Source: Microbacterium murale
GTDB lineage: Bacteria > Actinomycetota > Actinomycetes > Actinomycetales > Microbacteriaceae
Assembly: GCF_030815955.1 (NCBI RefSeq)
Contig: NZ_JAUSXK010000001.1
Location: 744,001 to 808,000 of the forward strand
Length of the DNA stretch: 64,000 bases
Direction: 5' to 3'
The notes under the pieces: model-generated
What the model saw: only the letters and a program-made list of their open reading frames with translations
What the model was told of the DNA's origin: nothing
The model's database searches: none
Translations under genes and position numbers: made by a program
Shown here: in pieces, positions 43,217 through 52,053 of the stretch
Numbering within the stretch: position 1 is the stretch's first letter
Layout of the letters: the number at the start of each line of letters is the position of its first letter

Positions 43217-44859
43217 CCGACGACGACCTTCGCGATGGTCCACGATCCGTGCGCGGTCGGGTGCCGACCAGTGAGGCGTGGATCCCGGTGCGGGATCGCA
43301 ACAACACCGCGGCGGATCTGCTGAACTCGGGAGACAACGCCGAGGCCGCTCGACTGCTGCAGGAGGCCATCGAGCTCACTGACGACAGCGACGATCCGGA
43401 GGCTCGGGACCTTCGCAGCCGCGCCCTGCTGAATCTCGCTGCCGCGCGCTCGTACGAGGCCGACCTCGCCGAGGCTCTCCGGCTCGCCGAGGAGTCGATT
43501 CGCACGGCATCCGGTGTGCTCGACGAGATCGGTGATGTGCGCGCGTCGCGCACCGTGCTCGTGAACGCGATGCTGTGCCGCGCGCAGGTGCTCGCGCAGA
43601 GCGATCGGCTCGAGGGCGCGCTCGCTCAAGCGGATGAAGCTGCGGCCGAGCTCGCCGCGCACGATGACATCCATCAGCCGGAGCTGCTCCACTTCACGAT
43701 GCATGACGCCCGCGCCGGCATCCTGATCATGCTCGGCCGGCTGGAAGACGCTGAGGCCGACGCACGACGTTCCCTCGATTTGGCTCTGCGCATCGATGCG
43801 ACGCTCACGGCAGGGCCGTACATGAATCTCGGCGCGATCGCGCAGCGCACCGGCGACCTGCATGCCGCACACGAGTTCATCGGGCTCGCCGCGGCAGCTC
43901 AGCAGAACGACGGCGATCTCATCACCCGCCAGTCGGCGATCGAGAACCGTGCACGCAACGCCATGCAGCTGAAGCGTCTCGACGAAGCCGCAGATCTGTT
44001 CCGCGAGGCCGCGGCGCTCGCGAAACAGGCGGGCCTGGTGACTCGTCTCGCGGCCTGCCGGATGGGCGTCGCAGCGGTGCATCTGGAGTCCGGCAACCCC
44101 GCGCTCTCCGCGAAGGTGATGCGGGAGCTGATCGCGGAGCTCGGCACCGATGGGGCGGCGGCTGAACGGCGCGAAGCGTACGGTTTCCTCGGCGACGCGG
44201 AGTCGAAACGGGGGAAGTTCGCGCTTGCGGACGAGGCCTATCGCACTGCCCGCGACCTCAGCCGCTCGGCTCACGAGCGCTGCCGCGTCGATCTGCGGCG
44301 CGCCGAGATGCAGGCGGAGTGGGCGAGCTTCACGCCGTTGCCGCGCAAGCGCATGGCTCGACTGCGCACGGGGCTCGAGATGGCGATCCCCGTGCTGCTG
44401 GCGACTGAGGCGCTGCGGGGTGGCTTCAGGCCGGGTCCGATCCGCGAGCGCTGGAGCCTGCAGGTCGCAGCCCCCGCGCGCGAGCTCGCGTTCCGGCTCG
44501 CTGTCACGCTCGGTGACGGGCAGGTGTTGTTCGAGCTGATCGAGAACGCCGCGGCTTCGGCGACTCTGCAGGCCGAGGCGATCGAGGCTCAGCTGCCGAG
44601 CGAGGATTCGGAGGCTGCCGCTGTGACGCCTGTCACCACGCTGTCCCCGGAGGACGATGTCGCGGCAGATGTCGAGCTTCCTGCCGCGGCATCCGGGTTC
44701 GTCGGCGCCATGTCCGCCTCATCACCGGTGCGATTCGCGCCGCCGCCACGCGTCGTGGCGATGCCCGGCGCCGAGCCTGCACTGGAGAAGTGGATCCGCA
44801 TCGCCGAAGCCGAGTACGGCGTGACCGTGCGCTCGGAGACGGTCGTCGCGTCGTGGTGA
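43213..44859 (+). CDS. Tetratricopeptide-repeat protein, third gene of the CHAT operon
   Basis: A 548-residue protein with at least six TPR-like helix pairs between residues about 28 and 380 (for example NTAADLLNSGDNAEAARLLQ, LLNLAAARSYEADLAEALRL, ARAGILIMLGRLEDAEADAR, ARNAMQLKRLDEAADLFREA, YGFLGDAESKRGKFALADEA). The C-terminal 150 residues are a different, less ordered region. TPR superhelices bind peptide partners and are the usual sensors or scaffolds of CHAT proteases. The stop overlaps the CHAT gene's GTG (GTGA at 44856-44859). Confidence 0.82.
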   Translation: MTDDDLRDGPRSVRGRVPTSEAWIPVRDRNNTAADLLNSGDNAEAARLLQEAIELTDDSDDPEARDLRSRALLNLAAARSYEADLAEALRLAEESIRTASGVLDEIGDVRASRTVLVNAMLCRAQVLAQSDRLEGALAQADEAAAELAAHDDIHQPELLHFTMHDARAGILIMLGRLEDAEADARRSLDLALRIDATLTAGPYMNLGAIAQRTGDLHAAHEFIGLAAAAQQNDGDLITRQSAIENRARNAMQLKRLDEAADLFREAAALAKQAGLVTRLAACRMGVAAVHLESGNPALSAKVMRELIAELGTDGAAAERREAYGFLGDAESKRGKFALADEAYRTARDLSRSAHERCRVDLRRAEMQAEWASFTPLPRKRMARLRTGLEMAIPVLLATEALRGGFRPGPIRERWSLQVAAPARELAFRLAVTLGDGQVLFELIENAAASATLQAEAIEAQLPSEDSEAAAVTPVTTLSPEDDVAADVELPAAASGFVGAMSASSPVRFAPPPRVVAMPGAEPALEKWIRIAEAEYGVTVRSETVVASW

Positions 44860-46202
44860 GAGGACTGACGCCGAAGAACTGGCGTGAAGCGAGGCACCTC
44901 GGCCCCATGGCCAGGAAGGTGCAGATCGACGGCTCCGCGGTGCTCATCGATCTGCCCGACGACGTGCAGCCGGTCGCTCGACTGCGGTACGTCGACGGTG
45001 AGGATCTGTTCGTCAACTGGATCTGGGATCACCAGCTCGACTCCCCACGGATGACGGCGATCGAACGGCACCTGGTCGCTCCGGCGCTCGAGGAGCTGTC
45101 ACGAGCGTTGCCGACGCCGTTGCCAGGGGAGACCGGGGAGCAGGCGCTGAAGCGGGCGCTGACGGGTGGGGTCATGCTCGATCTTGCCCGCGAGCAGCGC
45201 CTGGCCGAGCTGCTCACCTCGGCGCTGATCCCCGGGTGGCTCGGGGCCGAGCTGAACGCCCTCGAGATCGCGGGAAGGCGCCCGCACCTCCGTATTCAGC
45301 TGTCGCCGTCGACGGCCCAGCTTCCATGGGAGCTGATGAGCACGTCGGAGGGCGAACGCGGCATCGACATGGTCGACGCTTCGGTGCTGCTGCCGGCTTC
45401 GCTGCGAAATGATCCGGCGCGGGTCGTCTCGCCGTGGAACCCCACCGCGCCCGTCGCCACCGTGCTGGACCCCGCTGTCCCCGGTTTCGCCGCGGCGAGC
45501 GAGCTGGGCAGCGTTCTCGGCGCTGTCGGTGAGGATTCGCGCCTGGCAGGGATGGTGCGCGAGCTCGGCGACCGCGTGCGACCTGCCGTGAGCACGCCTG
45601 TGGACGTGTTCCGGCGGCGTGACATCGGGCGCCGTGAGTTGGCTGCGGCGGTCGAGGATGCGGGGCGGCTCCTGTACCTCGGTCATGTCACCTCGTCGAC
45701 GCACGCTCTGGATGCCAGAATGCATCTCTCAGATCGGGCGGATGCACCGGGTCTGACTGCTCCGATCGGTCCGCACCGGCCGTACTCGGCAGCGGACATC
45801 GCGCTGGGTGCACCGGGGCTCGAACCGCTGCGAGCCCCGAACCGGGTCGCGCTGATCGCGTGCGACTCCGGCAGTGACATGCGTTTCGCCGAGCCGACCG
45901 GGCTGGTCGCGGCTTTCACGTCGCGCGGTGCCGAGTACGTGACGGCGACCCGCTGGACGCTGCCCACCGAGGCGGGGCTGCGCCGTTTCGCTCCCGCGCT
46001 CGGTGATCGAGCCGAGGGGATGCTGGCCGAGACGATCATCGCCGTGAACGCCGCGCACGAGACACCCGATCCTGTCGCTGCGATGGGTCGCTGGCAGCGG
46101 GAGAAGCGCCGGCTCTGGACGCGGACCGGGGATCCGCGGCACTCCCCGATCATCTGGGGAACACTGGCGACGGCGTGGGCGCCTGCGCCTGTGTCGTTCT
46201 GA
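44856..46202 (+). CDS. CHAT-domain (caspase-like) cysteine protease, fourth gene of the operon
   Basis: A 448-residue protein with a C-terminal CHAT domain. The catalytic dyad is His277 in LLYLGHVTS and Cys336 in VALIACDSGSDMRF, each at the end of a hydrophobic strand as in TPR-CHAT/separase-like proteases. The upstream half carries the usual strand-rich pre-domain (HLRIQLSPSTAQLPWELM, then VATVLDP). The family includes the Craspase effector and other inducible proteases. GTG 44856 is inside the TPR gene's stop overlap. No self-processing site is recognised. Activation by its operon partners is inference. Confidence 0.85.
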   Translation: MRGLTPKNWREARHLGPMARKVQIDGSAVLIDLPDDVQPVARLRYVDGEDLFVNWIWDHQLDSPRMTAIERHLVAPALEELSRALPTPLPGETGEQALKRALTGGVMLDLAREQRLAELLTSALIPGWLGAELNALEIAGRRPHLRIQLSPSTAQLPWELMSTSEGERGIDMVDASVLLPASLRNDPARVVSPWNPTAPVATVLDPAVPGFAAASELGSVLGAVGEDSRLAGMVRELGDRVRPAVSTPVDVFRRRDIGRRELAAAVEDAGRLLYLGHVTSSTHALDARMHLSDRADAPGLTAPIGPHRPYSAADIALGAPGLEPLRAPNRVALIACDSGSDMRFAEPTGLVAAFTSRGAEYVTATRWTLPTEAGLRRFAPALGDRAEGMLAETIIAVNAAHETPDPVAAMGRWQREKRRLWTRTGDPRHSPIIWGTLATAWAPAPVSF

Positions 46203-46309
46203 ACCAGGTGAGTGGATCGCGTCTCACGGTCACATGTCGTCGTTCGTGCACGCATTCCGTGATCGGGAGGGCGCACGGAAACTCTAGGTTGAGCCAGGAG
46301 GAGGGTGTG

Positions 46310-46858
46310 ATGGCGAGCGGATGGCGGATACGACGGCTGGAGCGGTTCGCGATCGCGCGCGGCATGCAGTTCGCTGTCGGGCCTTCTGGAGAGCGGCGCG
46401 CAGCGAGCTTCTTCGGTCGATCGGAGTATCAGGATGCCGTCGCGTGGTTCGGCGCGCCCGGCCCGGACGGTTTCGAGGTCGCGCAGCACATCGAACGGAT
46501 CGACGTCGGCGGCTCGGAGAATGAGGAGATGAGGCGCCGCTGGACGTGGGCGGTGTTCACCCTGCGCCAGGCGGGCGGCAGTGCCGACACGACGGCGGCG
46601 GCGATCCGGCCGATGCTGCCGCACCGCTGGGGCGTCGAGGTCGTCGAGTCGGAGCTGTTCCTGATGACGACGCGGCCCACGTCTCTCACCTCCCCGCGGA
46701 TGCGGCGGATGCTGAGCGAGGTGCGGCGGGCACTGCATCCGGTTCTCGCTCAACCGATGCGCACCACGGCCGCAGCCGAGCGTGACCGCCGCGGCATCCG
46801 GCATGAGATCAACGCGTCAGATCGGCGAGCCACTCGTGACCGGGAAGCGTCCGTGTGA
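46310..46858 (+). CDS. Uncharacterised small protein after the CHAT gene
   Basis: A 182-residue protein, strongly basic at both ends (GWRIRRLERFAIARGMQ and RRALHPVLAQPMRTT). GAGGAGG lies 6 bases before the ATG. It starts 107 bp beyond the CHAT stop and so may have its own promoter. A pattern with W/F/R (EYQDAVAWFGAPGPDGFEVAQ, RRRWTWAVFTLRQAG) suggests a compact alpha/beta fold, but no family is recognised. Its last 50 bp overlap the convergent nucleotidyltransferase gene. Confidence 0.6.
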   Translation: MASGWRIRRLERFAIARGMQFAVGPSGERRAASFFGRSEYQDAVAWFGAPGPDGFEVAQHIERIDVGGSENEEMRRRWTWAVFTLRQAGGSADTTAAAIRPMLPHRWGVEVVESELFLMTTRPTSLTSPRMRRMLSEVRRALHPVLAQPMRTTAAAERDRRGIRHEINASDRRATRDREASV

Positions 46859-47450
46859 GCGCATCGCGCAGCCATGCCCGTCGCGCGGCGTCGAGGAACG
46901 GCAGCGTCGCGGCGAAGTCGGCGTCGTCCTTGAGCCGTTGCCCTTTCGCCTTGTACAGCAGTTGGATCTCGGGTTGCAGATACCTGATGCCGTCACACTC
47001 CCAGAGCGCATCGGCCATCGGCATCCGCACCGTCGCGTCGCGCTTGTACACCCATTCATCGGGTGTTCCCGGGCTCAGCAGGATGTCGTACTCCCAGGGG
47101 TGCGCGGCTCCGGGGCGTGTCCAGAGCTGCCCGCATCCGTCCGGCAGGATGTCGTCGGCCAGGGCATCGGGGCGGTCATCCGGCTTCAGGGGAAGAAGTG
47201 CTCCGGAGAATGCCGCCCACGCATCGAGGCGCGCCGCGAGGTGGCGACGCAACACCGGAAGCTCTTCGCGGAGCACGGCCGGGTCGATGTCTTCGTGGTG
47301 CCGCTGCACTCCGGTGAAAGCCTCCAGCGCCCAGCCGCCGGCGATCCACCACGTGCCCGGATAGCCGCGGAACAGATGCTCCGCATCGGCTGGGATGCGG
47401 GGCTTCCACGCCCCGTAGAGTCTCTCGAACTCGGCATCCTCATCGCCCAT
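46809..47450 (-). CDS. Nucleotidyltransferase-fold protein, aminoglycoside adenylyltransferase-like
   Basis: A 213-residue protein. The core WWIAGGWALEAFTGVQRHHEDID has the GGW...E-D-D pattern of MNT-type nucleotidyltransferases such as AadA/LinB-like enzymes. The C-terminal helices resemble those that hold the acceptor. It may nucleotidylate a small molecule, drug or RNA, and resistance is possible but not shown. TAGCCT lies 7 nt before its ATG (47458-47463, minus strand), a leaderless layout. Confidence 0.75.
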   Translation of the reverse strand: MGDEDAEFERLYGAWKPRIPADAEHLFRGYPGTWWIAGGWALEAFTGVQRHHEDIDPAVLREELPVLRRHLAARLDAWAAFSGALLPLKPDDRPDALADDILPDGCGQLWTRPGAAHPWEYDILLSPGTPDEWVYKRDATVRMPMADALWECDGIRYLQPEIQLLYKAKGQRLKDDADFAATLPFLDAARRAWLRDALTRTLPGHEWLADLTR

Positions 47451-47501
47451 GGGTGAAAGGCTATCGGGCGCGATGCTCGAACGGGCTGGCGGCCGCGGCG
47501 G

Positions 47502-48821
47502 TCAGAACGGAGCCTCGGACGGCATCCGTTCGACGACGTCTTCGAAGGTGACATAGGTGGCGACGCCCGGAGGGCGATCGACGTAGTTCCTGCCGGTGGG
47601 GCTGGTCCATTCCAGCAGGCCACCGCCGAGTTGTCGCACCTTCCATGGCGTCTGGTGCTTGGTCACATGATGTCGACGGCAGAAGTCCGCCAGATTGGCG
47701 AGAGTGGTCGCGCCGCCGAGTGCATGATCGATCGTGTGGTCGTCGTCGCACATTCTCGCGAGGAGCCTGCACCCTGGAAACCTGCAGCGGCGGTCTCTGG
47801 CCCGCAGATACCGCCGCATCTCGGCCGACGGACGATATCTGTCCACTCCCAGCACCATTCCTGATGCCGGGTGAGTGAAGACCCGGTCGAATCCGGGTGC
47901 GTTGCCGGTCAGAATCCGGGCCGTCGCGGGATCGACGGGCCCGACGCCCTCCAGATGCGCGGGAGATGCGATCTCATCGGGATCAGTCAGAGTCAACGCA
48001 GGGACCGTGATGTCGACATGCGCGCGGATCTCGCCCAGCAGCCCGTCTTCAGTCTCATGACCAGTGGGGACTCCGGTCAGCACGAGATCGGCGAGCAGGT
48101 CGAACCGCAGTTGATTCATCGTCCGCTCGTCGGCGAAGTCATCCGCCGCGGCATCCGGAGCCTGCTTCGCTGCCTTCGCATTGTCGGCTTTCACTGCGAA
48201 TGCCATCTGCGAGAGCCTGTCGCGCTCAGCGTGAACGAGCACGCTCGGCCCGAACACCAGCAGCCCCGCCATGCCGTCTTCACGTTCCCGCAGCGAGACT
48301 GAGCGCTTCTCGCGCGCCTCTCGGTGCCGCTCGGTGAAGGAGCGTTCCCGAAAGCGCTCTGCCGTCTGCGCCGCGAAAGGGCGCAGACGATTCGGGGATT
48401 CGGCCTCGGCCCGTGCGACCACGATCGCTTCATAACGGGCTCTGCTCTCAGCATCCTCGATCTGCTCACCGGCATCCATGATGACCCGCACATGCGCCTG
48501 AGAGATACGGCCGGCGCCGAACGACGCGGCCGTCGAGGGGAAGCGCTCGGCGAGTCGGGCAGCCGTGCCCATGTGGGACTCGATCGTGCGATCGCTCAGC
48601 CGCAGTGCGGCGCCGATCTCGGTCGCGATCGCCCGCTGCGACATCTCACGCGAGTCGACCGAATCGAACGGCTCATCATCTGCGATGCGCGAAGCGGTCG
48701 CCAGCAGCGCCGACTTCGTCGCCATCAGCTGGTTGATCGTCTGGTCCACCGACGAAAGCGTCGTGACGACGTCTTCCAGCAGCGCATTCAGCGCCGTTGA
48801 AGCCATCGTCGAAATGTTCAT
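47502..48821 (-). CDS. DUF222 / HNH endonuclease domain protein
   Basis: A 439-residue protein: N-terminal helical DUF222 region (TVDQTINQLMATKSALLATA, then RISQAHVRVIMDAGEQI) and a C-terminal HNH domain (RCRFPGCRLLARMCDDDHTI, DHALGGATTLANLADFCRRHH). The zinc Cys and the catalytic His are in place. Actinobacterial genomes carry many such proteins, often linked to mobile elements or introns; the role is unclear. Overall G+C and codon use are similar to neighbours. Confidence 0.9.
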   Translation of the reverse strand: MNISTMASTALNALLEDVVTTLSSVDQTINQLMATKSALLATASRIADDEPFDSVDSREMSQRAIATEIGAALRLSDRTIESHMGTAARLAERFPSTAASFGAGRISQAHVRVIMDAGEQIEDAESRARYEAIVVARAEAESPNRLRPFAAQTAERFRERSFTERHREAREKRSVSLREREDGMAGLLVFGPSVLVHAERDRLSQMAFAVKADNAKAAKQAPDAAADDFADERTMNQLRFDLLADLVLTGVPTGHETEDGLLGEIRAHVDITVPALTLTDPDEIASPAHLEGVGPVDPATARILTGNAPGFDRVFTHPASGMVLGVDRYRPSAEMRRYLRARDRRCRFPGCRLLARMCDDDHTIDHALGGATTLANLADFCRRHHVTKHQTPWKVRQLGGGLLEWTSPTGRNYVDRPPGVATYVTFEDVVERMPSEAPF

Positions 48822-49144
48822 ATCTCCATTGAACTACTACCCTCAGACATTCGTTCATATGTCTTTTGCGCCGACAGCGAATGCGACTCGCGTCGCCCAG
48901 GATCTCGTCCGCCAAAAACGTCGAGCGAGCCATTTCGGCGCACCCCGTTTCGGCAATCAGATCGCCGGCGTGTCGGACGTGCCTCGAACGGAGATCTTTG
49001 AGCTGCCAGAAACGATCGTTTTCGGTTGTCGATGCTATGACTTCGGCGAAGTACTTGACACACCGGTGAATATGGCGGCCATTGCAGTCTGGCGACGTCC
49101 TGACCGGGCACTGCCTTGTGCCGGTTCGATTGGATCCGTCTGCA
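48822..49144. other. Gene-poor stretch of lower GC between HNH and sigma-factor genes
   Basis: About 320 bp has no convincing gene. A plus-strand frame from ATG 48859 gives a ~105-residue product with no recognised motif, no ribosome site and weak third-position bias. A TTGACA occurs near 49058. The stretch may be degraded DNA. Confidence 0.4.
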
Positions 49145-50380
49145 CTACTGCAGCTGGTCGCGGCGGCGTGTGAGGTTGGCGGTCTCTGCGGTGTTGCCCG
49201 CCAGTTCGATGGCTCTGTCATACGCGGCGACGGCATCGTGGCTGCGACCCAGCCTGCGCAGAAGGTCGGCGCGGGTCGCGTGGAATGCGTGATAGCCGTT
49301 CAATCCCGGTTCGAGCCGGTCGACGGTCGCAAGTGCCACTTCCGGCCCCTCGATCTCAGCCACCGCGATAGTCCTGTTGAGGCTGATGATCGGTGACGGG
49401 TCGATGTCGGCGAGCTGGTCGTAGAGAGCGAGAACCTGTGACCAGTCGGTGTCGCGGATGTCGCCGGCGGAGGTGTGCACGGCGCTGATCGCTGCGAGGA
49501 TCTGGTAGCGACCCGGTGCCACCCCGGCAGCCGCAGCGGCCAGTCGCTCGCGTATCAGCCGATGCCCCTCGGCGATCAGCCCTGCGTCCCAGGCCCCGCG
49601 GTCCTGCTGGTCGAGGGGAACCAGTTCGCCGTCTACCGAGATCCTGGCGGTGCGGCGCGCTTCAGTGAGGAGCATCAAAGCCAGTAACCCTGCGACCTCA
49701 CCATCCTCCGGCAGGAGGGCACGGACCAGGCGAGTGAGCCGGATCGCCTCGGCCGTCAGGTCGGCGCGCACCGGCCCGGTGTCGGGGCCGGTCGCCAGGT
49801 AGCCCTCGTTGAAGATCAGGAATAGCACGGCGAGGACACCACCGACGCGGCGCGGGAGATCCGCGGCAGACGGCACCCGATAGGGGATGCGAGCCGCCTT
49901 GATCTTGGCTTTCGCCCGGGTGATCCGCTGCCCCATGGTGCTCTCGGGGACAAGGAAGGCGCGGGCGATCTCCGGCATGGTCAGGCCGCCGATCATTCGC
50001 AGTGTCAGCGCCACCCGGGCCTCCATCGCCAACGCCGGATGACAGCAGACGAAGATCAACCGGAGCTCGTCGTCTTCGATGACACCGATCGACTCGTGTG
50101 GAGCGCTGTCATACATCATCTGAGCCTCCTGGTGCCTGTCGTCGCGCTTGTTCTCGCGCCGGATCCAGTCGATGGCCTTCCGGTTGGCGGTGGTGGTGAG
50201 CCAGGCGCCAGGATTGGGTGGCACGCCGTCAGCCGGCCACCGCGCGACCGCAGCTGCGAACGCCTCGGCCGCAGCCTCCTCTGCGAGGTCGAGATTGCCG
50301 AAGCGTCTGGTCAGGCTGGCGACCATTCGGGTCCATTCGTCACGGTGCGCCTGGACGATTGCGCCGTTGACGTCGCTCAC
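49145..50380 (-). CDS. ECF42-type RNA polymerase sigma factor (with DUF6596 extension)
   Basis: A 411-residue protein with sigma region 2 near the start (VASLTRRFGNLDLAEEAAAEAF, NPGAWLTTTANRKAIDWIRR), region 4 (LTMPEIARAFLVPESTMGQRITRAKAKIK) and the long C-terminal TPR-like/DUF6596 extension that defines the ECF42 group. These sigma factors are typically encoded beside a DGPF/YCII protein, as here, and lack an anti-sigma. Its start overlaps the DGPF gene by 4 bp. The signal it responds to is unknown. Confidence 0.93.
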   Translation of the reverse strand: MSDVNGAIVQAHRDEWTRMVASLTRRFGNLDLAEEAAAEAFAAAVARWPADGVPPNPGAWLTTTANRKAIDWIRRENKRDDRHQEAQMMYDSAPHESIGVIEDDELRLIFVCCHPALAMEARVALTLRMIGGLTMPEIARAFLVPESTMGQRITRAKAKIKAARIPYRVPSAADLPRRVGGVLAVLFLIFNEGYLATGPDTGPVRADLTAEAIRLTRLVRALLPEDGEVAGLLALMLLTEARRTARISVDGELVPLDQQDRGAWDAGLIAEGHRLIRERLAAAAAGVAPGRYQILAAISAVHTSAGDIRDTDWSQVLALYDQLADIDPSPIISLNRTIAVAEIEGPEVALATVDRLEPGLNGYHAFHATRADLLRRLGRSHDAVAAYDRAIELAGNTAETANLTRRRDQLQ

Positions 50381-50700
50381 GTAAACGGTCGCACCTCGAT
50401 CTTGCGGTCGCAGACCTTCGAGGCTTCGGCGGCGAGGGCGAGAGCGACATCCAGATCAGGCGCCTCCCACACCCAGACTCCGGCGAGATACTCCTTCGAC
50501 TCCAGGAACGGCCCGTCGCTGATCATCGGGTTCTCACCCCGGTTGTCGATGACAGTGGCCGCCGTTGTGTCCGCAAGTCCTCCAGCGAAGACCCAGTAAC
50601 CCTCGGCGATCAGTCGTTCGTTGAAGACGCTGATCGCAGGCCGTCTGTCCGTGCTGCCGGAATTGCTCTTGTCATCGATCACGGAAACGAGGTATTGCAT
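50377..50700 (-). CDS. DGPF/YCII-domain protein, partner of the ECF42 sigma factor
   Basis: A 107-residue ferredoxin-like fold protein with the hallmark SDGPFLESKEYLAGVWVWEA. DGPF proteins accompany ECF42 sigma factors in actinobacteria, and a role in signalling or small-molecule binding is suspected but not established. It is upstream of the sigma gene on the minus strand with a 4-bp overlap. Confidence 0.92.
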   Translation of the reverse strand: MQYLVSVIDDKSNSGSTDRRPAISVFNERLIAEGYWVFAGGLADTTAATVIDNRGENPMISDGPFLESKEYLAGVWVWEAPDLDVALALAAEASKVCDRKIEVRPFT

Positions 50701-50721
50701 GGATGATCTTCTCCTTTGCTT

Positions 50722-50973
50722 TCACGACGTTGTGTTTAGGACATTGTGTACTGCCGCCAGCCAGGGGCTCCGACCCAGGCAACGCCGGGCGTTCGTCATC
50801 GTCAGCGCCGCCCGCTCCTCCCTCGGAATGGCGAACCCCATCACCCTCCCGCTCAGCGAGAACGCGATGCAGACCAGCTGCCCGACCCGGCACTTTAACC
50901 GCCCGCGCACCGAAGCAGGGGAGGAACGCTCCAACTCCGCGCCCAGCACTCGAACGTCATCGATGACGGCCAT
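50722..50973 (-). pseudogene. Truncated MmcQ/YjbR-like remnant
   Basis: The first ~55 of 83 codons match the N-terminal half of MmcQ/YjbR DNA-binding-like proteins (AVIDDVRVLGAELERSSPAS, RGRLKCRVGQLVCIAFSLSG, VMGFAIPREERAAL). The family then continues for about 55 more residues (usually with RYNWVRVRL); here the frame ends in an unrelated tail of about 25 residues. The 3' half is missing, probably by deletion against the DGPF gene. Confidence 0.55.
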
Positions 50974-50995
50974 ATCCGGATTCCGTTTCCCTAGA

Positions 50996-51406
50996 TCATT
51001 CGATCAGAAGCTCGACAGGAATATTTCCGCGCGTAGCATTCGAGTACGGGCAGACGTCGTGTGTGGTCCGGATGAGTTCGCGACCGACCTCCGACGGTAG
51101 GCCCTCCGGCAGCGTCGTCCGCAACGCGACTTCGAGCGTGAAGCCGCCTCCGCCATTGGGAAGCAGGCTGACCTCAGCTCTCACCGACACACTTGAAACG
51201 TCGATTCTCCTCTGGCTCGCCACCAGCTGCAACGAGGTGGCGAAACAGGCAGCATAGCCTGCCGCGAACAGCTGCTCGGGGTTGGTGCCATCGCCCGTAC
51301 CACCCAGCTCCTGCTGCAACGCCAAGTCCACATCCAACTTGCCGTCAGAGCTGAAGGCGCGGCCGTCGCGACCGGTCGAAGTGGCAACAGCGGTGTAAAG
51401 ACTCAT
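50996..51406 (-). CDS. Organic hydroperoxide resistance protein, Ohr/OsmC family
   Basis: A 136-residue peroxidase. The two redox Cys lie in AAGYAACFATSLQLVA (near residue 54) and THDVCPYSNATRGN (near residue 118), the Ohr pattern. Ohr reduces organic and fatty-acid hydroperoxides using lipoylated proteins. No OhrR regulator is adjacent, though MarR-type control is usual. Confidence 0.9.
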   Translation of the reverse strand: MSLYTAVATSTGRDGRAFSSDGKLDVDLALQQELGGTGDGTNPEQLFAAGYAACFATSLQLVASQRRIDVSSVSVRAEVSLLPNGGGGFTLEVALRTTLPEGLPSEVGRELIRTTHDVCPYSNATRGNIPVELLIE

Positions 51407-51441
51407 ATCAGGCCCTTCGTGTGGAACAATCTCGATGTCGA

Positions 51442-52053
51442 TCAGAATGATGCGTAGTCAGGGCGGCCGGCGGGCCGATAGGTCTGAATCATCACTCCCT
51501 TCGAGTCGGAACGCGAGTCGACCAGGTTCATCGCAATATCTCGACCCGAGTCTGCGAAAAGCCGGGCCCCCTGCCCGAGGACCACGGGGATGACGATGAG
51601 TTCCATCTCGTCGACGAGGTCCTTATCTAGCAGCCACTGAACGAGGCGACTGCTCCCGTGTACCTGCAACTCGCCGTCCCCGCTGGCCTTCAGTTCCGTG
51701 ACGGCGGCGAAGAGGTCGTCACCAAGGACCCGCGTGTTCTCCCATTCCGGTCCGGTCAGCGTTCTGGATGCCACGTACTTCGGCTTCGAATTCAGCGCTA
51801 CGCCGATCGGGTGCCGTTTCAGGTCCTCCATCGCGCCCCAGAATTCAAAAAGGATGTCGTATGTTCGGCGACCGAAAAGAAACGCGTCGGCGCGTTCGAA
51901 CGTCGCAGCGATGTGATCGCGGGTCGTGTCATCGCCCGCTCCCCTCGCCCATCCGCCTCGTTCGAATCCGCCCGTGCGGTCCTCCTCCGTCGAGCCACCA
52001 TTCCCCTGGGTCACTCCGTCGAGAGTGAGCTGCGTGATCGTCTTGAGCTTCAT
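51442..52053 (-). CDS. Dihydrofolate reductase family protein (RibD C-terminal-like)
   Basis: A 203-residue protein with the RibD/DHFR-like fold: TQLTLDGVTQGNGG, ADAFLFGRRTYDILFEFW, LVQWLLDKDLVDEMELIVIPVVLGQGARLF. It is of the widespread group of NADPH-dependent reductases related to YwjB/YyaP; the substrate is unknown. The ATG at 52053 has GGAG upstream; eleven further codons are open before it but without a ribosome site. Confidence 0.85.
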   Translation of the reverse strand: MKLKTITQLTLDGVTQGNGGSTEEDRTGGFERGGWARGAGDDTTRDHIAATFERADAFLFGRRTYDILFEFWGAMEDLKRHPIGVALNSKPKYVASRTLTGPEWENTRVLGDDLFAAVTELKASGDGELQVHGSSRLVQWLLDKDLVDEMELIVIPVVLGQGARLFADSGRDIAMNLVDSRSDSKGVMIQTYRPAGRPDYASF

